NCBI GenBank assembly: GCA_040883315.1
Contig: JBFLKU010000026.1
Coordinates: 1 to 64,000, forward strand
DNA from: JAFGUF01 sp040883315
GTDB taxonomy: Bacteria; Bacillota; Clostridia; Christensenellales; UMGS416
Direction: 5' to 3'
Length of the DNA stretch: 64,000 nucleotides
Made by a program: the position numbers and the translations under genes. This document shows positions 17,465-26,378 of this stretch, piece after piece (within the stretch, counting starts at the first letter, position 1; each line of letters begins with the position of its first letter). Below the pieces are notes generated by a model. It was not told the DNA's origin. It was given only the letters and a program-made list of their open reading frames with translations, and ran no database searches.

Positions 17465-18025
17465 TTACTTGATAATTGGGCTGACTATGCTTTCGATTTC
17501 AGCAACATCTTTACTATCTATATTATAGAATCCCATAGGCTGTATGCCTTTTATCAAAAAGCTAGGATACATGAATGTATTCTCATATAAAAACCCTACA
17601 GGTCCAGAGTTCCCAAACACTATTTTACACGTGCCATCAGTGTTTGTTTTCTTTTTTACATTGTATATAAATTTGTATTCAGTGCTTATAATCTTTTTTC
17701 TCTTAAAATTTCTTACAATTATTGATCTTTTATTGGTCAGAAAGTATTCTGTTCTTTGCTGGACGAAAGATTTAACAAAGTATCTTCCGAATGCTATATA
17801 TGCCATAATTGCAATAAAAAGCCCATAAAAAATATTGAAAAAAATTGGTAAATCCATGTTGAATTGCGGTAATACAATAAAAAATATATAACAGATTACC
17901 CCTAATCCGAGAATATTTGCCGGCAATAAAACGGCATCTATAGCATCAAATATTTTATTCTTTGGTTTCCCCTGCCATAGTATCTCCTCTTCCGTTGACA
18001 AAATTGTGTTTTTGCTTTCTTGCAT
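17465..18025 (-). CDS. Membrane protein with PH-like domain
   Basis: 186 aa. A soluble N-terminus with STEEEILWQGKPK, two membrane helices (~30-55 and 58-80), then a beta-rich segment (YFLTNKRSIIVRNFKRKKI) typical of bacterial PH-like membrane proteins. The EEILWQGKPK plus two TM plus YFLTNKRII order is a familiar one in Bacillota, function unknown. The open frame continues 50 codons upstream, but that part looks non-coding, so I start at ATG 18025; the ribosome site is weak (AAGAAG). Confidence 0.65.
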   Translation of the reverse strand: MQESKNTILSTEEEILWQGKPKNKIFDAIDAVLLPANILGLGVICYIFFIVLPQFNMDLPIFFNIFYGLFIAIMAYIAFGRYFVKSFVQQRTEYFLTNKRSIIVRNFKRKKIISTEYKFIYNVKKKTNTDGTCKIVFGNSGPVGFLYENTFMYPSFLIKGIQPMGFYNIDSKDVAEIESIVSPIIK

Positions 18026-18282
18026 TTTTATTATTCTTCTTTCTTTATAATCTATAAATATATAGTAACAACTGCTACCACGGTTATTGGTATGTAGACT
18101 GAAATTATTATACCCTGTACCAAAATAAATTTCCAGCTTATTAGAGAAAAATTTCGATAAGGTTGACAAAACCAATAGCTAAAGCATCACAAGCAACGGG
18201 AAAACCATTTTATATGTTTTATAGGCTGTGTATGCCAGATTTCATGGTATAATACATATACGTCCATCTACGGAGGTGTATA

Positions 18283-18822
18283 GTGAATAAAGGCAGCATA
18301 TTTTTTATTTCATTTATCGTGCTAAGCGTATTGGTGATAGCCACCACATATTCTATTTCCTATGTGCAAAAGCAAGACCATATCGAAATGGGCATAGGCG
18401 ACCTGGCGGAGCTGACCGGGCTGGATGTGGAATATAGAAGCTTCCCCAACCTAGAAAAATATGATAAAGCATTTTGGTTTCAGGATGAACACAAAAATGA
18501 CTATGAACTGGATATGGAAACTCTGGCTTTTCAAAGATATAGATATGCAGGGAAGGCATATCCCGCCTTTATATCTACAGAGAGCGATATGAAGGAAAAC
18601 ACTATTTCCACAGCGAAAAATATTTATCCATCCTTTTTTAATGGCGAATACACAATAGACACCGAGGTGCTGGATGCAGACCAAGTGACCAAAGGCTACA
18701 GCCAAGAGCAAATAATATATATCAGCCAAAAGACAAGTGATGATACCCCTGCGCAGACATTCAAGTTTGTTATACTAGACGGCGAGATATACGAAATTAC
18801 TCTTTACCAAAAAGACAAATAG
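18283..18822 (+). CDS. Secreted or membrane-anchored small protein, unknown
   Basis: 179 aa. A GTG start is fixed by GGAGGTG at 18272-18278, 4 bp before it. An N-terminal hydrophobic helix (~5-22) acts as signal or anchor; the rest is acidic and soluble with no lipobox Cys. A TATAAT box lies at 18248-18253 but I see no good -35. PepSY-like strand pattern (KFVILDGEIYEITLY at the end) is possible but not convincing. Confidence 0.6.
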   Translation: MNKGSIFFISFIVLSVLVIATTYSISYVQKQDHIEMGIGDLAELTGLDVEYRSFPNLEKYDKAFWFQDEHKNDYELDMETLAFQRYRYAGKAYPAFISTESDMKENTISTAKNIYPSFFNGEYTIDTEVLDADQVTKGYSQEQIIYISQKTSDDTPAQTFKFVILDGEIYEITLYQKDK

Positions 18823-18877
18823 ATTTATACAAATAATAATTAAATATGCACCTATATAGTGCCGCCTATATACACTC

Positions 18878-18906
18878 TTTACATTTATTCAAAATTCTGA
18901 TAATTT
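18878..18906 (+). promoter_or_regulatory. Promoter for the 18927 lipoprotein
   Basis: TTTACA, a 17-bp spacer and TAATTT, about 20 bp before the ATG and partly overlapping the leader; moderate match. Confidence 0.4.
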
Positions 18907-18926
18907 ATAATCAGGAGGAATTTTAG

Positions 18927-19436
18927 ATGAAGAGATTTTATGTGTGTTTAGCAGCTGTTTTGTTCACTTTGGCTATTGCTCTTATAGGATGTAGCAATGC
19001 TGTGAATGATGAAAAGCCCGCAAATGAAGAAAAAGCAGAAGATGCCCAAAGCGAAGCAGCCCCAGAAGATGAAGAGCTTCTGATAGCCCCTGCAGAAGAC
19101 CCGCAGATAGCCAGAGACAATGAAATGACTCTAGAGTATTTAAGCATGCTAGGGTTGGATGAATCATCATCTTTTCAGCTAAGAGAAACTATCCCTACAG
19201 GCAATGGCGACATTAAATCCTATCTTGTAAATGTGGAAAATATTTCAGAAGACGATTTCGAAGCCATTCAACAGGCACTGGAGAGCAATGGGTTTATTAT
19301 AGTATCCGATATTATGGAAGATACGGAAAGGCAATTCAAAAGTTATCAGTATTCGAATGAAAATGATTTGTATATCGAAATAGGCTACAGCTACGGAGCA
19401 GGATATTTCGATGTGCATTTTGTACCTATATCATAA
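18927..19436 (+). CDS. Small lipoprotein, unknown
   Basis: 169 aa. Signal peptide MKRFYVCLAAVLF... with lipobox IALIGC (Cys22), an acidic low-complexity linker (~25-60, rich in Glu/Ala/Asp/Pro), then a small alpha/beta domain. AGGAGG lies 8 bp before the ATG. The linker is typical of Gram-positive lipoproteins that hold a domain away from the membrane. No homologous family recognised. It lies 16 bp ahead of the 19453 gene and is probably co-transcribed with it. Confidence 0.65.
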   Translation: MKRFYVCLAAVLFTLAIALIGCSNAVNDEKPANEEKAEDAQSEAAPEDEELLIAPAEDPQIARDNEMTLEYLSMLGLDESSSFQLRETIPTGNGDIKSYLVNVENISEDDFEAIQQALESNGFIIVSDIMEDTERQFKSYQYSNENDLYIEIGYSYGAGYFDVHFVPIS

Positions 19437-19452
19437 AAAGGGGGAGAAGAAT

Positions 19453-19686
19453 ATGTTGGAATTTTTCAAAAAAGGCGGAGTTTTCTTTTTCGACGAAAAT
19501 GACTCTAGGAGCGAAGACAGCTACTACAAGCTAGAGGATCTGATGGGCGAAGAAGAAGGCGCTGACATTGTGGAAGCCTACCTGGACGAAGACGGAATGA
19601 CATGTATTTACTATGACTGCTCTGTGATATCAGAGGACGAAGCCATAGACAAATACGAAAGCGGCAACTACAAAAAGTATTTATAA
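19453..19686 (+). CDS. Small acidic cytosolic protein, unknown
   Basis: 77 aa, strongly acidic, no signal or membrane segment: MLEFFKKGGVFFFDEND... ending YESGNYKKYL. The ATG follows GGGGAGAAG by 3-4 bp. Probably a two-gene unit with the preceding lipoprotein, closed by a strong terminator. No family recognised. Confidence 0.6.
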   Translation: MLEFFKKGGVFFFDENDSRSEDSYYKLEDLMGEEEGADIVEAYLDEDGMTCIYYDCSVISEDEAIDKYESGNYKKYL

Positions 19687-19706
19687 TTTTAGCATGGTTT
19701 TTCTTT

Positions 19707-19730
19707 GCACATAGGCATTTGCTTATGTGC
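19707..19730 (+). terminator. Terminator of the 18927-19686 unit
   Basis: A 10-bp stem GCACATAGGC / GCTTATGTGC (one G-T pair), loop ATTT, then TCTTTTTATTTT. Confidence 0.9.
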
Positions 19731-19767
19731 TCTTTTTATTTTATTGAAAATTATTTCAAATTTATGC

Positions 19768-19796
19768 TTGCATAATTATTCACACTCATGTATAAT
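19768..19796 (+). promoter_or_regulatory. Promoter of the ABC binding-protein gene
   Basis: TTGCAT (19768-19773), a 17-bp spacer and perfect TATAAT (19791-19796), 38 bp before the ATG. Confidence 0.8.
19769..19782 (+). promoter_or_regulatory. ARG-box-like operator over the -35
   Basis: TGCATAATTATTCA fits the ArgR/AhrC half-operator pattern TGNATWWWWATNCA at every fixed position and covers the -35 element. A weaker palindrome TGAAAATTATTTCA sits 24 bp upstream (19745-19758). Repression by an arginine-type regulator is inferred from the match alone. Confidence 0.5.
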
Positions 19797-19833
19797 AACC
19801 GAAAGATATAAATTGTTAAGGAGAAAAAATACA

Positions 19834-20655
19834 ATGAAAAAAGTATTATTACTTATGATGGTTATTGCAATGGCATTCTCATTTGCAGCATGCAAATCTG
19901 ATGACGATAGCAAAGATGCAGTGGAGAACAAATACGGCCTAGAAAATGGCGTTCTTCTGGTAGGCGTAGACGACACATATCCTCCAATGGAATATGTTGA
20001 CGAAAACGGCGATCTAGTTGGCTTTGACGTAGACTTTGCAAAAGCATTGGCTGAGGAAATGGGCGTTGAAATCGAATTCAAATCAACAGCTTGGGACGGC
20101 ATCTTCGCAAACCTATCTGCAAAACAATATGATGTTATCATTTCATCTGTTTCTATGACAACAGAGCGCATGGACACAATGAACTTCTCAACACCATATT
20201 TGGCAAATGGTCAGGTAATCATGGTATCACCAGAGATGGCTGACGCTATCACAACACCTGAGGATTTGGCTGGATTGAAAGTGGGCGTTCAATTTGAAAC
20301 TACTGCTGATATCGCTGCTACAAAGCAACAAGAAACTATTGATTTCGAGCTAATCCAATACGACGACATGACAGTATGCCTAGCTGCTATGGAAGCTGGA
20401 CAAATTGACTGCATCGTTGCTGACATGGCTGTAGCTATAGACGCTGTTGCTAAAAACCCAGAAGTATTCAAGGTAAGCTCAGCTCAGCTAACAAATGAAC
20501 CAATAGCTGTGGCACTAAACAAAGACACACCAGAGCTGGAAGCTGCAATCAACGACGCTATCGCAGCACTTCAAGCCAATGGCAAATTGGCTGAAATCTC
20601 TGTAGAGCACCTAGGTGAGGACTACACAGCAAACATCGATACAGAATTAAGATAA
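19834..20655 (+). CDS. Amino-acid ABC transporter substrate-binding lipoprotein
   Basis: 273 aa. Signal peptide with lipobox FAAC (Cys20), then a family-3 solute-binding protein: GVDDTYPPMEYVDENGDLVGFDVD, the AWDGIFANLSAKQYDVIISSVSMTTER block and NFSTPYL. Such proteins capture polar or basic amino acids outside the membrane. AAGGAGA sets the ATG at 19834. The matching permease and ATPase are the convergent genes at 20764-22284; an ARG-box over its promoter hints at arginine or a related substrate. Confidence 0.93.
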   Translation: MKKVLLLMMVIAMAFSFAACKSDDDSKDAVENKYGLENGVLLVGVDDTYPPMEYVDENGDLVGFDVDFAKALAEEMGVEIEFKSTAWDGIFANLSAKQYDVIISSVSMTTERMDTMNFSTPYLANGQVIMVSPEMADAITTPEDLAGLKVGVQFETTADIAATKQQETIDFELIQYDDMTVCLAAMEAGQIDCIVADMAVAIDAVAKNPEVFKVSSAQLTNEPIAVALNKDTPELEAAINDAIAALQANGKLAEISVEHLGEDYTANIDTELR

Positions 20656-20684
20656 TATTACTTACTATCTTATATTTTCCCACC

Positions 20685-20706
20685 GCCCCGGTCATTTGAT
20701 CGGGGC
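20685..20706 (+). terminator. Terminator of the binding-protein gene
   Basis: A 9-bp stem beginning GCCCCG and closing CGGGGC (one G-T pair), loop ATTT, then ATTTTTATG. Confidence 0.85.
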
Positions 20707-20724
20707 ATTTTTATGCAGAAAAAA

Positions 20725-20745
20725 GCCCGAACAATTTGTTCAGGC
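20725..20745 (-). terminator. Terminator of the permease-ATPase unit
   Basis: On the minus strand the stem GCCTGAACA / TGTTCGGGC (one G-U pair) is followed by six T residues. It lies back to back with the plus-strand terminator. Confidence 0.85.
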
Positions 20746-20763
20746 CTCTTTCTATTTATTCTA

Positions 20764-21546
20764 TTAGTTCGTTTTGGACAAAAATTCTTTTAGCCTTTGG
20801 CTCTTTCTATTGTTGAATATCTCATCTGGAGTTCCTTCCTCCACCACTCTGCCGTCATCCATGAATACTACTCTGTCTGCCACTTCCTTGGCAAATCCCA
20901 TTTCGTGGGTAACCACCATCATGGTCATTCCCGATAGAGCCAGCTTCTTCATTACTTCCAGCACCTCGCCCACCAGCTCTGGGTCTAGGGCAGATGTAGG
21001 CTCGTCAAACAGCAAAATCTTTGGGTTCATAGCCATTGCACGGGCAATAGCCACACGCTGCTGCTGGCCGCCTGAAAGCCTTGAGGGATACTCATTGTAT
21101 TTGTCGCCCAGCCCCACAGAATCCAGCAGCTTTTTGCCTTGCTCCTCTGCCTTTTGCTTTTCTGTCTTTCTCACAGTCATGGGTGCTAGTGCCACATTGC
21201 CTAGGGCTGTTTTATGCGGGAAAAGATTAAACCTTTGGAAAACCATTCCCAGCTCGCTGCACATCTCAGTCACTTTTTTGTGGTCTATGTGCATAGCGTC
21301 CTTGTCGTCTTCACGGTAGTCCACCATTTCGCCATCTATATATACCTTGCCGGATGTTATGCGCTCCAAATGGTTCAGGCATCTTAGCAATGTTGATTTA
21401 CCGGAGCCCGATGGGCCTATCACGCACACCACTTCGCCTTGATTCACCTCAAAGTCCACGTCCTTTAATACGTGCAGGTCTCCGAAGTATTTGTTCACCT
21501 TTTCTACTTTTATCATATTCTTATTTTTATTTACTTCTTTTGTCAT
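20764..21546 (-). CDS. Amino-acid ABC transporter ATP-binding protein
   Basis: 260 aa. Walker A GPSGSGKST, Q-loop region VFQRFNLFPH, signature LSGGQQQRVAIARA, Walker B ILLFDEPTSALD and switch VVTHEM: the GlnQ/ArtP/TcyC group. It powers import through the permease encoded 12 bp upstream. AGGAGGG precedes the ATG at 21546; a start at MIKVEKVNKYF, 10 codons in, is possible because the first residues (MTKEVNKNKN) are unusual. Confidence 0.96.
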   Translation of the reverse strand: MTKEVNKNKNMIKVEKVNKYFGDLHVLKDVDFEVNQGEVVCVIGPSGSGKSTLLRCLNHLERITSGKVYIDGEMVDYREDDKDAMHIDHKKVTEMCSELGMVFQRFNLFPHKTALGNVALAPMTVRKTEKQKAEEQGKKLLDSVGLGDKYNEYPSRLSGGQQQRVAIARAMAMNPKILLFDEPTSALDPELVGEVLEVMKKLALSGMTMMVVTHEMGFAKEVADRVVFMDDGRVVEEGTPDEIFNNRKSQRLKEFLSKTN

Positions 21547-21558
21547 TCTCTATCCCTC

Positions 21559-22284
21559 CTACAGATACCTTGTCGTTCTGTCCTCTAGCTTTTGGAACAG
21601 ATATGTGGATATTGTCGTCAGGAATAAATATACACCTGCGGCTATAAACAAGAATCTCCAGTCGGCTGCACCTGATGCCATTCTGCTGGCTTCGCGGTAT
21701 AGCTCGGATATACCTATTGCAGATACCAAGGATGTGTCCTTTAGTATCATTATAAACTCATTAGAGTAGGGAGGAATTATTCTGGATATGGACTGGGGAA
21801 TTATCACCTTGAACATAGCCTGCGAATAGCTCATGCCCAGTGCCTTGGATGCCTCCATCTGCCCTTTGTCAATTGATTGAATTCCAGCTCTGAATATCTC
21901 TGCCAGATACGCAGCAGTGTTTAGAGTCAGCGCTATAATTGCCGACATAAATGCAGGCAGTCGAAGTATATCGCCTGTTATGTCTCTATATATCAGCGGC
22001 ACAGCAATGTATACTATGATTATCTGCAAAAGCAGAGGTGTTCCGCGAAAAACCCATACATATACCCATGTGATACCTTTTACTATTTTGCTTCTTGCTA
22101 TTCTGCCAAGGGATATTAAAAGCCCCAGCATTGTGCCCAGCACCATGCTGAGCAATGTCAGCTCCAGCGTTACGATTGTGCCTTCAAAAAATGTGCTGAC
22201 CTGCTTCATATTCACGAAGGTGTCCATCCACTCGTACAGCCTTCCATGCGTCTCACTTATTATTAAAACAGACAATAAGTTCAT
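21559..22284 (-). CDS. Amino-acid ABC transporter permease
   Basis: 241 aa, HisM/GlnP family. About five membrane segments and the EAA loop EASKALGMSYSQAMFKVIIPQS, which contacts the ATPase; GTIVTLELTLLS is the usual entry to the permease domain. AAAGAGAG precedes the ATG. Only one permease gene is present, so it probably works as a homodimer. First gene of a two-gene unit with the ATPase. Confidence 0.95.
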   Translation of the reverse strand: MNLLSVLIISETHGRLYEWMDTFVNMKQVSTFFEGTIVTLELTLLSMVLGTMLGLLISLGRIARSKIVKGITWVYVWVFRGTPLLLQIIIVYIAVPLIYRDITGDILRLPAFMSAIIALTLNTAAYLAEIFRAGIQSIDKGQMEASKALGMSYSQAMFKVIIPQSISRIIPPYSNEFIMILKDTSLVSAIGISELYREASRMASGAADWRFLFIAAGVYLFLTTISTYLFQKLEDRTTRYL

Positions 22285-22400
22285 TTTTCTCTCTCTTTCA
22301 GCGTCTTATATGTTTTTATTAGTTCCTTATTATATCATAAAGTGCTGATAATATATACAGTAAAATGCATTAAATACAGGGCGTATTTGTAAAAAAGTTT

Positions 22401-22973
22401 TTAGTACCCTAATCTTTTCAGCTCGTTTTTCCATATACTAATTATTTCATCAGTAAAATCATCTAAATCGCTTTCATCAAAGTTGAGCTGCAAATAAATG
22501 ATACTTTCATTTATTTCGTTTTTGCAAAAATATTTTGGATAAAGTTTTCTTAATTTTTTCTCAGAGGTTCCTTTACCATGCTTTAGTGCGTTTTGTAATA
22601 GTCTTAATTCCTCTAATTTTTCGCTATTGTCTTTATGGATGAACGTATCACCGTTATATTTTTCCCTCTGCTGATCCCAAAGTGAATATAGCTGTATTAT
22701 TGTCATTGACAATAAATTATATTTAAATGCATTGTAATTAATACCAAAATCTTCAATTGCAATCTCATACGGCATCAAACTTACAGATTTAGGTAGCTTT
22801 TCTGATTCAGCATAGTAGTTTTCTTCAGAAATAAAATTATCTTCCTGCTCTATAGCCTCCGATGCCTTTTTATAAAGTTTTCTCACTCTCTCAGCGTCAT
22901 TAGGAAATTCGAATAAATACCAAGGCGTCATTTCTCCCTCCATTCTTTTTGCGAAGTATGTTAAATCGTTCAA
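22401..22973 (-). CDS. Unknown helical protein with a HEPN-like motif
   Basis: 190 aa, soluble, strongly helical, no signal peptide. The C-terminal half holds RLLQNALKHGKG, which looks like the helix-4 motif (R...NxLxHG) of HEPN-type proteins, but the spacing between Arg and His is one longer than the usual Rx4-6H. No nuclease or toxin can be claimed, and no nucleotidyltransferase or other antitoxin partner is adjacent. It is flanked on both sides by intergenic DNA (22285-22400 and 22974-23129) without clear features. Confidence 0.5.
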   Translation of the reverse strand: MNDLTYFAKRMEGEMTPWYLFEFPNDAERVRKLYKKASEAIEQEDNFISEENYYAESEKLPKSVSLMPYEIAIEDFGINYNAFKYNLLSMTIIQLYSLWDQQREKYNGDTFIHKDNSEKLEELRLLQNALKHGKGTSEKKLRKLYPKYFCKNEINESIIYLQLNFDESDLDDFTDEIISIWKNELKRLGY

Positions 22974-23129
22974 AGTTTTTTATGTCGTCACCAATAGCTC
23001 ATTACACATTGCAAAATATAAAATAGCAGTAATAGACATTTTACTGTTATCAATAAATTATTACTTTTGTATTTTTACTATTTTACTACTATTTCCCATC
23101 ATTTACAACGAACATAATTTAACAAAAAA

Positions 23130-23150
23130 ACACCTAACTCAGTTAAGTGT
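23130..23150 (-). terminator. Terminator of the glycine cleavage operon
   Basis: On the minus strand ACACTTAAC / GTTAGGTGT (one G-U pair) with loop TGA is followed by seven T residues. Confidence 0.85.
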
Positions 23151-23176
23151 TTTCTATGTTCTAATTATAGTATTTG

Positions 23177-24613
23177 CTAAATATCGTTTTCGTATTTTAT
23201 TATAGGCTTCCTTGCCGCCGTCACCTCGTCCAGCCTGCCTACAGGCGTTGTCTTTGGTGAATTGTGAAGGCTCTCCGGGTCTTCATATGCCTGCTTTGCA
23301 GCCGCTATCAGCACATCGCATGCATAGTCCAGAGTCTTCTTGCTTTCAGTCTCTGTCGGCTCCACCATCAGTGCCTCTTTTACTATAAGGGGGAAATACA
23401 TGGTAGGCGGATGAATTTTGGCATCCAGCATGCTCTTTGCTATGTCCAGTGCCCTGATGCCCGTGTCGTCGTGTATTTTGCTGGCACTCATCACAAATTC
23501 GTGCAGGCAATACCCGTCGCTTTGCATCTTGTAGAAATCCTTCAGCCTTGCTTTCATGTAGTTGGCGTTCAGCACTGCATTTTGCGAAGCTTCCTTCAGC
23601 CCTTCCCCGCCTAGGGACAGAATGTATGTATATGCACGCAGGTTTATCAAAAAGTTCCCGTAGAAGCTCTTCACCTTGCCTATGCTTTTGTCCGAGCACT
23701 CAAACACATATTTATCGCCCTTTTTCACTACCTGCGGATTTGGCAGATATGGCGACAATTCCTTTGTGCAGCCCACAGGTCCGCTTCCGGGTCCTCCTCC
23801 TCCGTGAGGAGTGCTGAATGTCTTGTGCAGGTTCAGATGCATCACATCAAATCCCATGTCTCCGGGGCGAACCATGCCCATTATTGCGTTCATGTTTGCG
23901 CCGTCATAATATAGCTTGCCCCCAGCTTTGTGTATTATATCCGCTATCTGCACTATATCTTTTTCAAATATACCCAGTGTGTTCGGGTTGGTCAGCATTA
24001 GTGCTGCTGTGTTTTCATCAGCCAGCTCTGCCAGCCTTTGCACATCCACATATCCACCCTCTGTAGATGGTATCTCCACCACCTCGTATCCCACCATTGC
24101 AGCGGATGCTGGGTTTGTTCCGTGGGCAGAATCCGGCACGAACACTTTGCTTCTGTGCCCCTGTCCATTGGACTCGTGAAATTCTTTTATCATCATCAAT
24201 GATGTCAGCTCGCCATGTGCACCTGCTGATGGCTGCAGGGTCATGTCATCCATGCCCGTCACCTCGCACAGTGCTTCTTTCAGCTTATACATTATCTCCA
24301 GCGAACCCTGCATGTCTTGCTCGCTTTGCAGCGGGTGGATATCTTGGAATTCATGTATTGATGCCATCTCTTCATTTATAATAGGATTATATTTCATGGT
24401 GCATGAGCCTAGCGGATAGAACCCATTGGCAACGCCGTGGGATTTGCGTGCCAGCTCCTGATAGTGCCGCACCAAATCAATCTCTGCTACATCCGGCAAG
24501 TCAATCTCTTGCTTTCTGGCATATTTCGCAGGCACCACGCTCTCTGCACAGTCAAAGAGGCGTCTTTTGTTTGCACCCTTTTGGCTCTTTTCAAAAATCA
24601 GCTCGTTATACAT
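23177..24613 (-). CDS. gcvPB: Glycine decarboxylase P-protein subunit 2
   Basis: 478 aa, the usual length. PLP Lys in HLNLHKTFSTPHGGGGPG, preceded by AHGTNPAS and YDGANMNAI. With subunit 1 it decarboxylates glycine and passes the aminomethyl group to the lipoyl arm of GcvH. The gcvPA stop and this ATG are one base apart (TGATATG), and GGAGG lies inside the end of gcvPA, so the two are translated together. Last gene of the riboswitch-controlled operon. Confidence 0.97.
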   Translation of the reverse strand: MYNELIFEKSQKGANKRRLFDCAESVVPAKYARKQEIDLPDVAEIDLVRHYQELARKSHGVANGFYPLGSCTMKYNPIINEEMASIHEFQDIHPLQSEQDMQGSLEIMYKLKEALCEVTGMDDMTLQPSAGAHGELTSLMMIKEFHESNGQGHRSKVFVPDSAHGTNPASAAMVGYEVVEIPSTEGGYVDVQRLAELADENTAALMLTNPNTLGIFEKDIVQIADIIHKAGGKLYYDGANMNAIMGMVRPGDMGFDVMHLNLHKTFSTPHGGGGPGSGPVGCTKELSPYLPNPQVVKKGDKYVFECSDKSIGKVKSFYGNFLINLRAYTYILSLGGEGLKEASQNAVLNANYMKARLKDFYKMQSDGYCLHEFVMSASKIHDDTGIRALDIAKSMLDAKIHPPTMYFPLIVKEALMVEPTETESKKTLDYACDVLIAAAKQAYEDPESLHNSPKTTPVGRLDEVTAARKPIIKYENDI

Positions 24614-24614
24614 A

Positions 24615-25928
24615 TCAGATAACCTCCCTGACTATATTAACCAATTGGTTTATCTCGTCCTCTGTGTTCAGCTCTGTTGCCGCAAAGATGTATTTATTAT
24701 CTCCCAAATAAAGCCCGCCAAGTATATCGTTTTCTTTCAGCTTTTTGTCCAGCACCTCATTTTGGCATGGTATATATGCCACAAACTCATTGAATATCTC
24801 ATCCTGATATACTTCTACCTTGTCCACTTCTCCTAGCTTCTTTTTCAGCAGATATGCATTCTCCATGCATTTGCACGCCGCCTGACGCAGCCCCATCTCG
24901 CCCATTGCTCCCAGATACACAGCTGCTGTCAGTGCATTAAGTGCCTGATTGGAGCAGATATTAGATGATGCCTTCTCTCTGCGGATATGCTGCTCTCTAG
25001 CCTGCAGTGTCAGCACAAATCCACGCTTTCCGTTCACGTCTGTTGTCTGTCCTGCTATTCTGCCGGGCAGCTTTCTGGTCAGCTTTTGAGTAGCTGCCAT
25101 AAATCCAAGATATGGTCCGCCGTTTGCCATTGGGTTGCCCAGCGGCTGCCCCTCGCCGACGGCTATGTCTGCATTGTATTCACCCGGGCATTTCAAAAGT
25201 GCCAGAGATATAGGATTTACAACGGATATAAACAATGATTTATTTTCATGGATAATAGGCTCGAATGCTTCCATATCCTCTAGGCTGCCATAGAAATTCG
25301 GTGTCTGCAGCACCACACTGGCTATCTCATCTGTCAGCTTGCTTTTCATGTCATCCATGTCTGTTTGGTAGTTTTTCAGCTTTATAAACTCCATCTGCAG
25401 ATTGGCATATTTGCACCATGTTTTTAATACCTTTATATATTCTACATTCACGCCCTCTGATACAAGCACCTTGTTTCTGCTGTTTGTCACACTCATCATG
25501 CAGGCCTCAGCCAATGCTGTAGCTCCGTCATAGACAGATGCGTTGGATGCCTCCATACCGGTTAGGCGGCATATATATGTCTGGTATTCAAATATCGCCT
25601 GCAGCACGCCCTGGGATATTTCCGCCTGATATGGCGTATATGCTGTAACAAACTCCAAAGTGGATGCCAGCTTTGTAACAACGCTGGGGATATAGTGGTT
25701 ATATGCTCCTGCCCCTAAAAAGCAGGACTTATAAACTTTATTTTTTTTGGATATTTGGCAAAATGAATTTCGCACCTCTATCTCGCTTTTGCCTCCATCT
25801 ATCTGCAGCTCTCTTTTCAGCCGCACATCCTCTGGAACACCTGCAAAAAGCTCTTCGATGGTGTTGATGCCGATTACATCCATCATTTGCTTTATTGATT
25901 CATCCGTATTCGGAACATAACTAGTCAT
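24615..25928 (-). CDS. gcvPA: Glycine decarboxylase P-protein subunit 1
   Basis: 437 aa. N-terminal YVPNTDESIKQMM, SFLGAGAYNHYIPSVV, TAYTPYQAEISQG and GEGQPLGNPMANGGPYLG are typical of the split P-protein found in Clostridia and Bacilli. This subunit contributes to the substrate site; the PLP Lys is on subunit 2. It is third in the gcvT-gcvH-gcvPA-gcvPB order. AAAAGGAG precedes the ATG. Confidence 0.97.
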   Translation of the reverse strand: MTSYVPNTDESIKQMMDVIGINTIEELFAGVPEDVRLKRELQIDGGKSEIEVRNSFCQISKKNKVYKSCFLGAGAYNHYIPSVVTKLASTLEFVTAYTPYQAEISQGVLQAIFEYQTYICRLTGMEASNASVYDGATALAEACMMSVTNSRNKVLVSEGVNVEYIKVLKTWCKYANLQMEFIKLKNYQTDMDDMKSKLTDEIASVVLQTPNFYGSLEDMEAFEPIIHENKSLFISVVNPISLALLKCPGEYNADIAVGEGQPLGNPMANGGPYLGFMAATQKLTRKLPGRIAGQTTDVNGKRGFVLTLQAREQHIRREKASSNICSNQALNALTAAVYLGAMGEMGLRQAACKCMENAYLLKKKLGEVDKVEVYQDEIFNEFVAYIPCQNEVLDKKLKENDILGGLYLGDNKYIFAATELNTEDEINQLVNIVREVI

Positions 25929-25990
25929 TACATTCTCCTTTTATATAGTAGAGTGCATTCTAAAGATTGTATTATCTTTTGCTGCAGATA

Positions 25991-26356
25991 CTAAACCAGC
26001 TTTTCATACTCTTCTGCTGAAATCAAGCCCTCCGGCTCATCAATACGCAGCACAGCTATCCATGTTCCATAGCAGTCTGCATTCACCTTTTCCGGCTCAT
26101 CCTCCAGCTCTTCGTTCACTTCCAGCACAGTGCAGTCAAAAGGCATTATTATCTCCGACACCGCCTTCACAGATTCTACTGTTGCCAGTGTGTCTCCTCC
26201 GGATATTTCCTCCTGCACTCCTGGAAGCTCCACATACACTATGTCTCCCAGTGCATTCTGTGCATAGTCTGTGATTCCAAACTTATATGTTCCGTCTCCT
26301 AGGTCTTCCAGCCAGTCGTGCTCCTTTGTGTAAAGCAATTTTTTTGGTATACTCAT
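25991..26356 (-). CDS. gcvH: Glycine cleavage H-protein
   Basis: 121 aa. Lipoyl attachment at Lys64 in ATVESVKAVSEI; EHDW near the N-terminus and GTWIAVLRI near the C-terminus are conserved. The lipoyl arm carries the aminomethyl group between P- and T-proteins and must be reoxidised by a dihydrolipoamide dehydrogenase (gcvL), which is not in this window. Confidence 0.97.
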   Translation of the reverse strand: MSIPKKLLYTKEHDWLEDLGDGTYKFGITDYAQNALGDIVYVELPGVQEEISGGDTLATVESVKAVSEIIMPFDCTVLEVNEELEDEPEKVNADCYGTWIAVLRIDEPEGLISAEEYEKLV

Positions 26357-26378
26357 TCCTCGCTCCCTTTCTTACATA

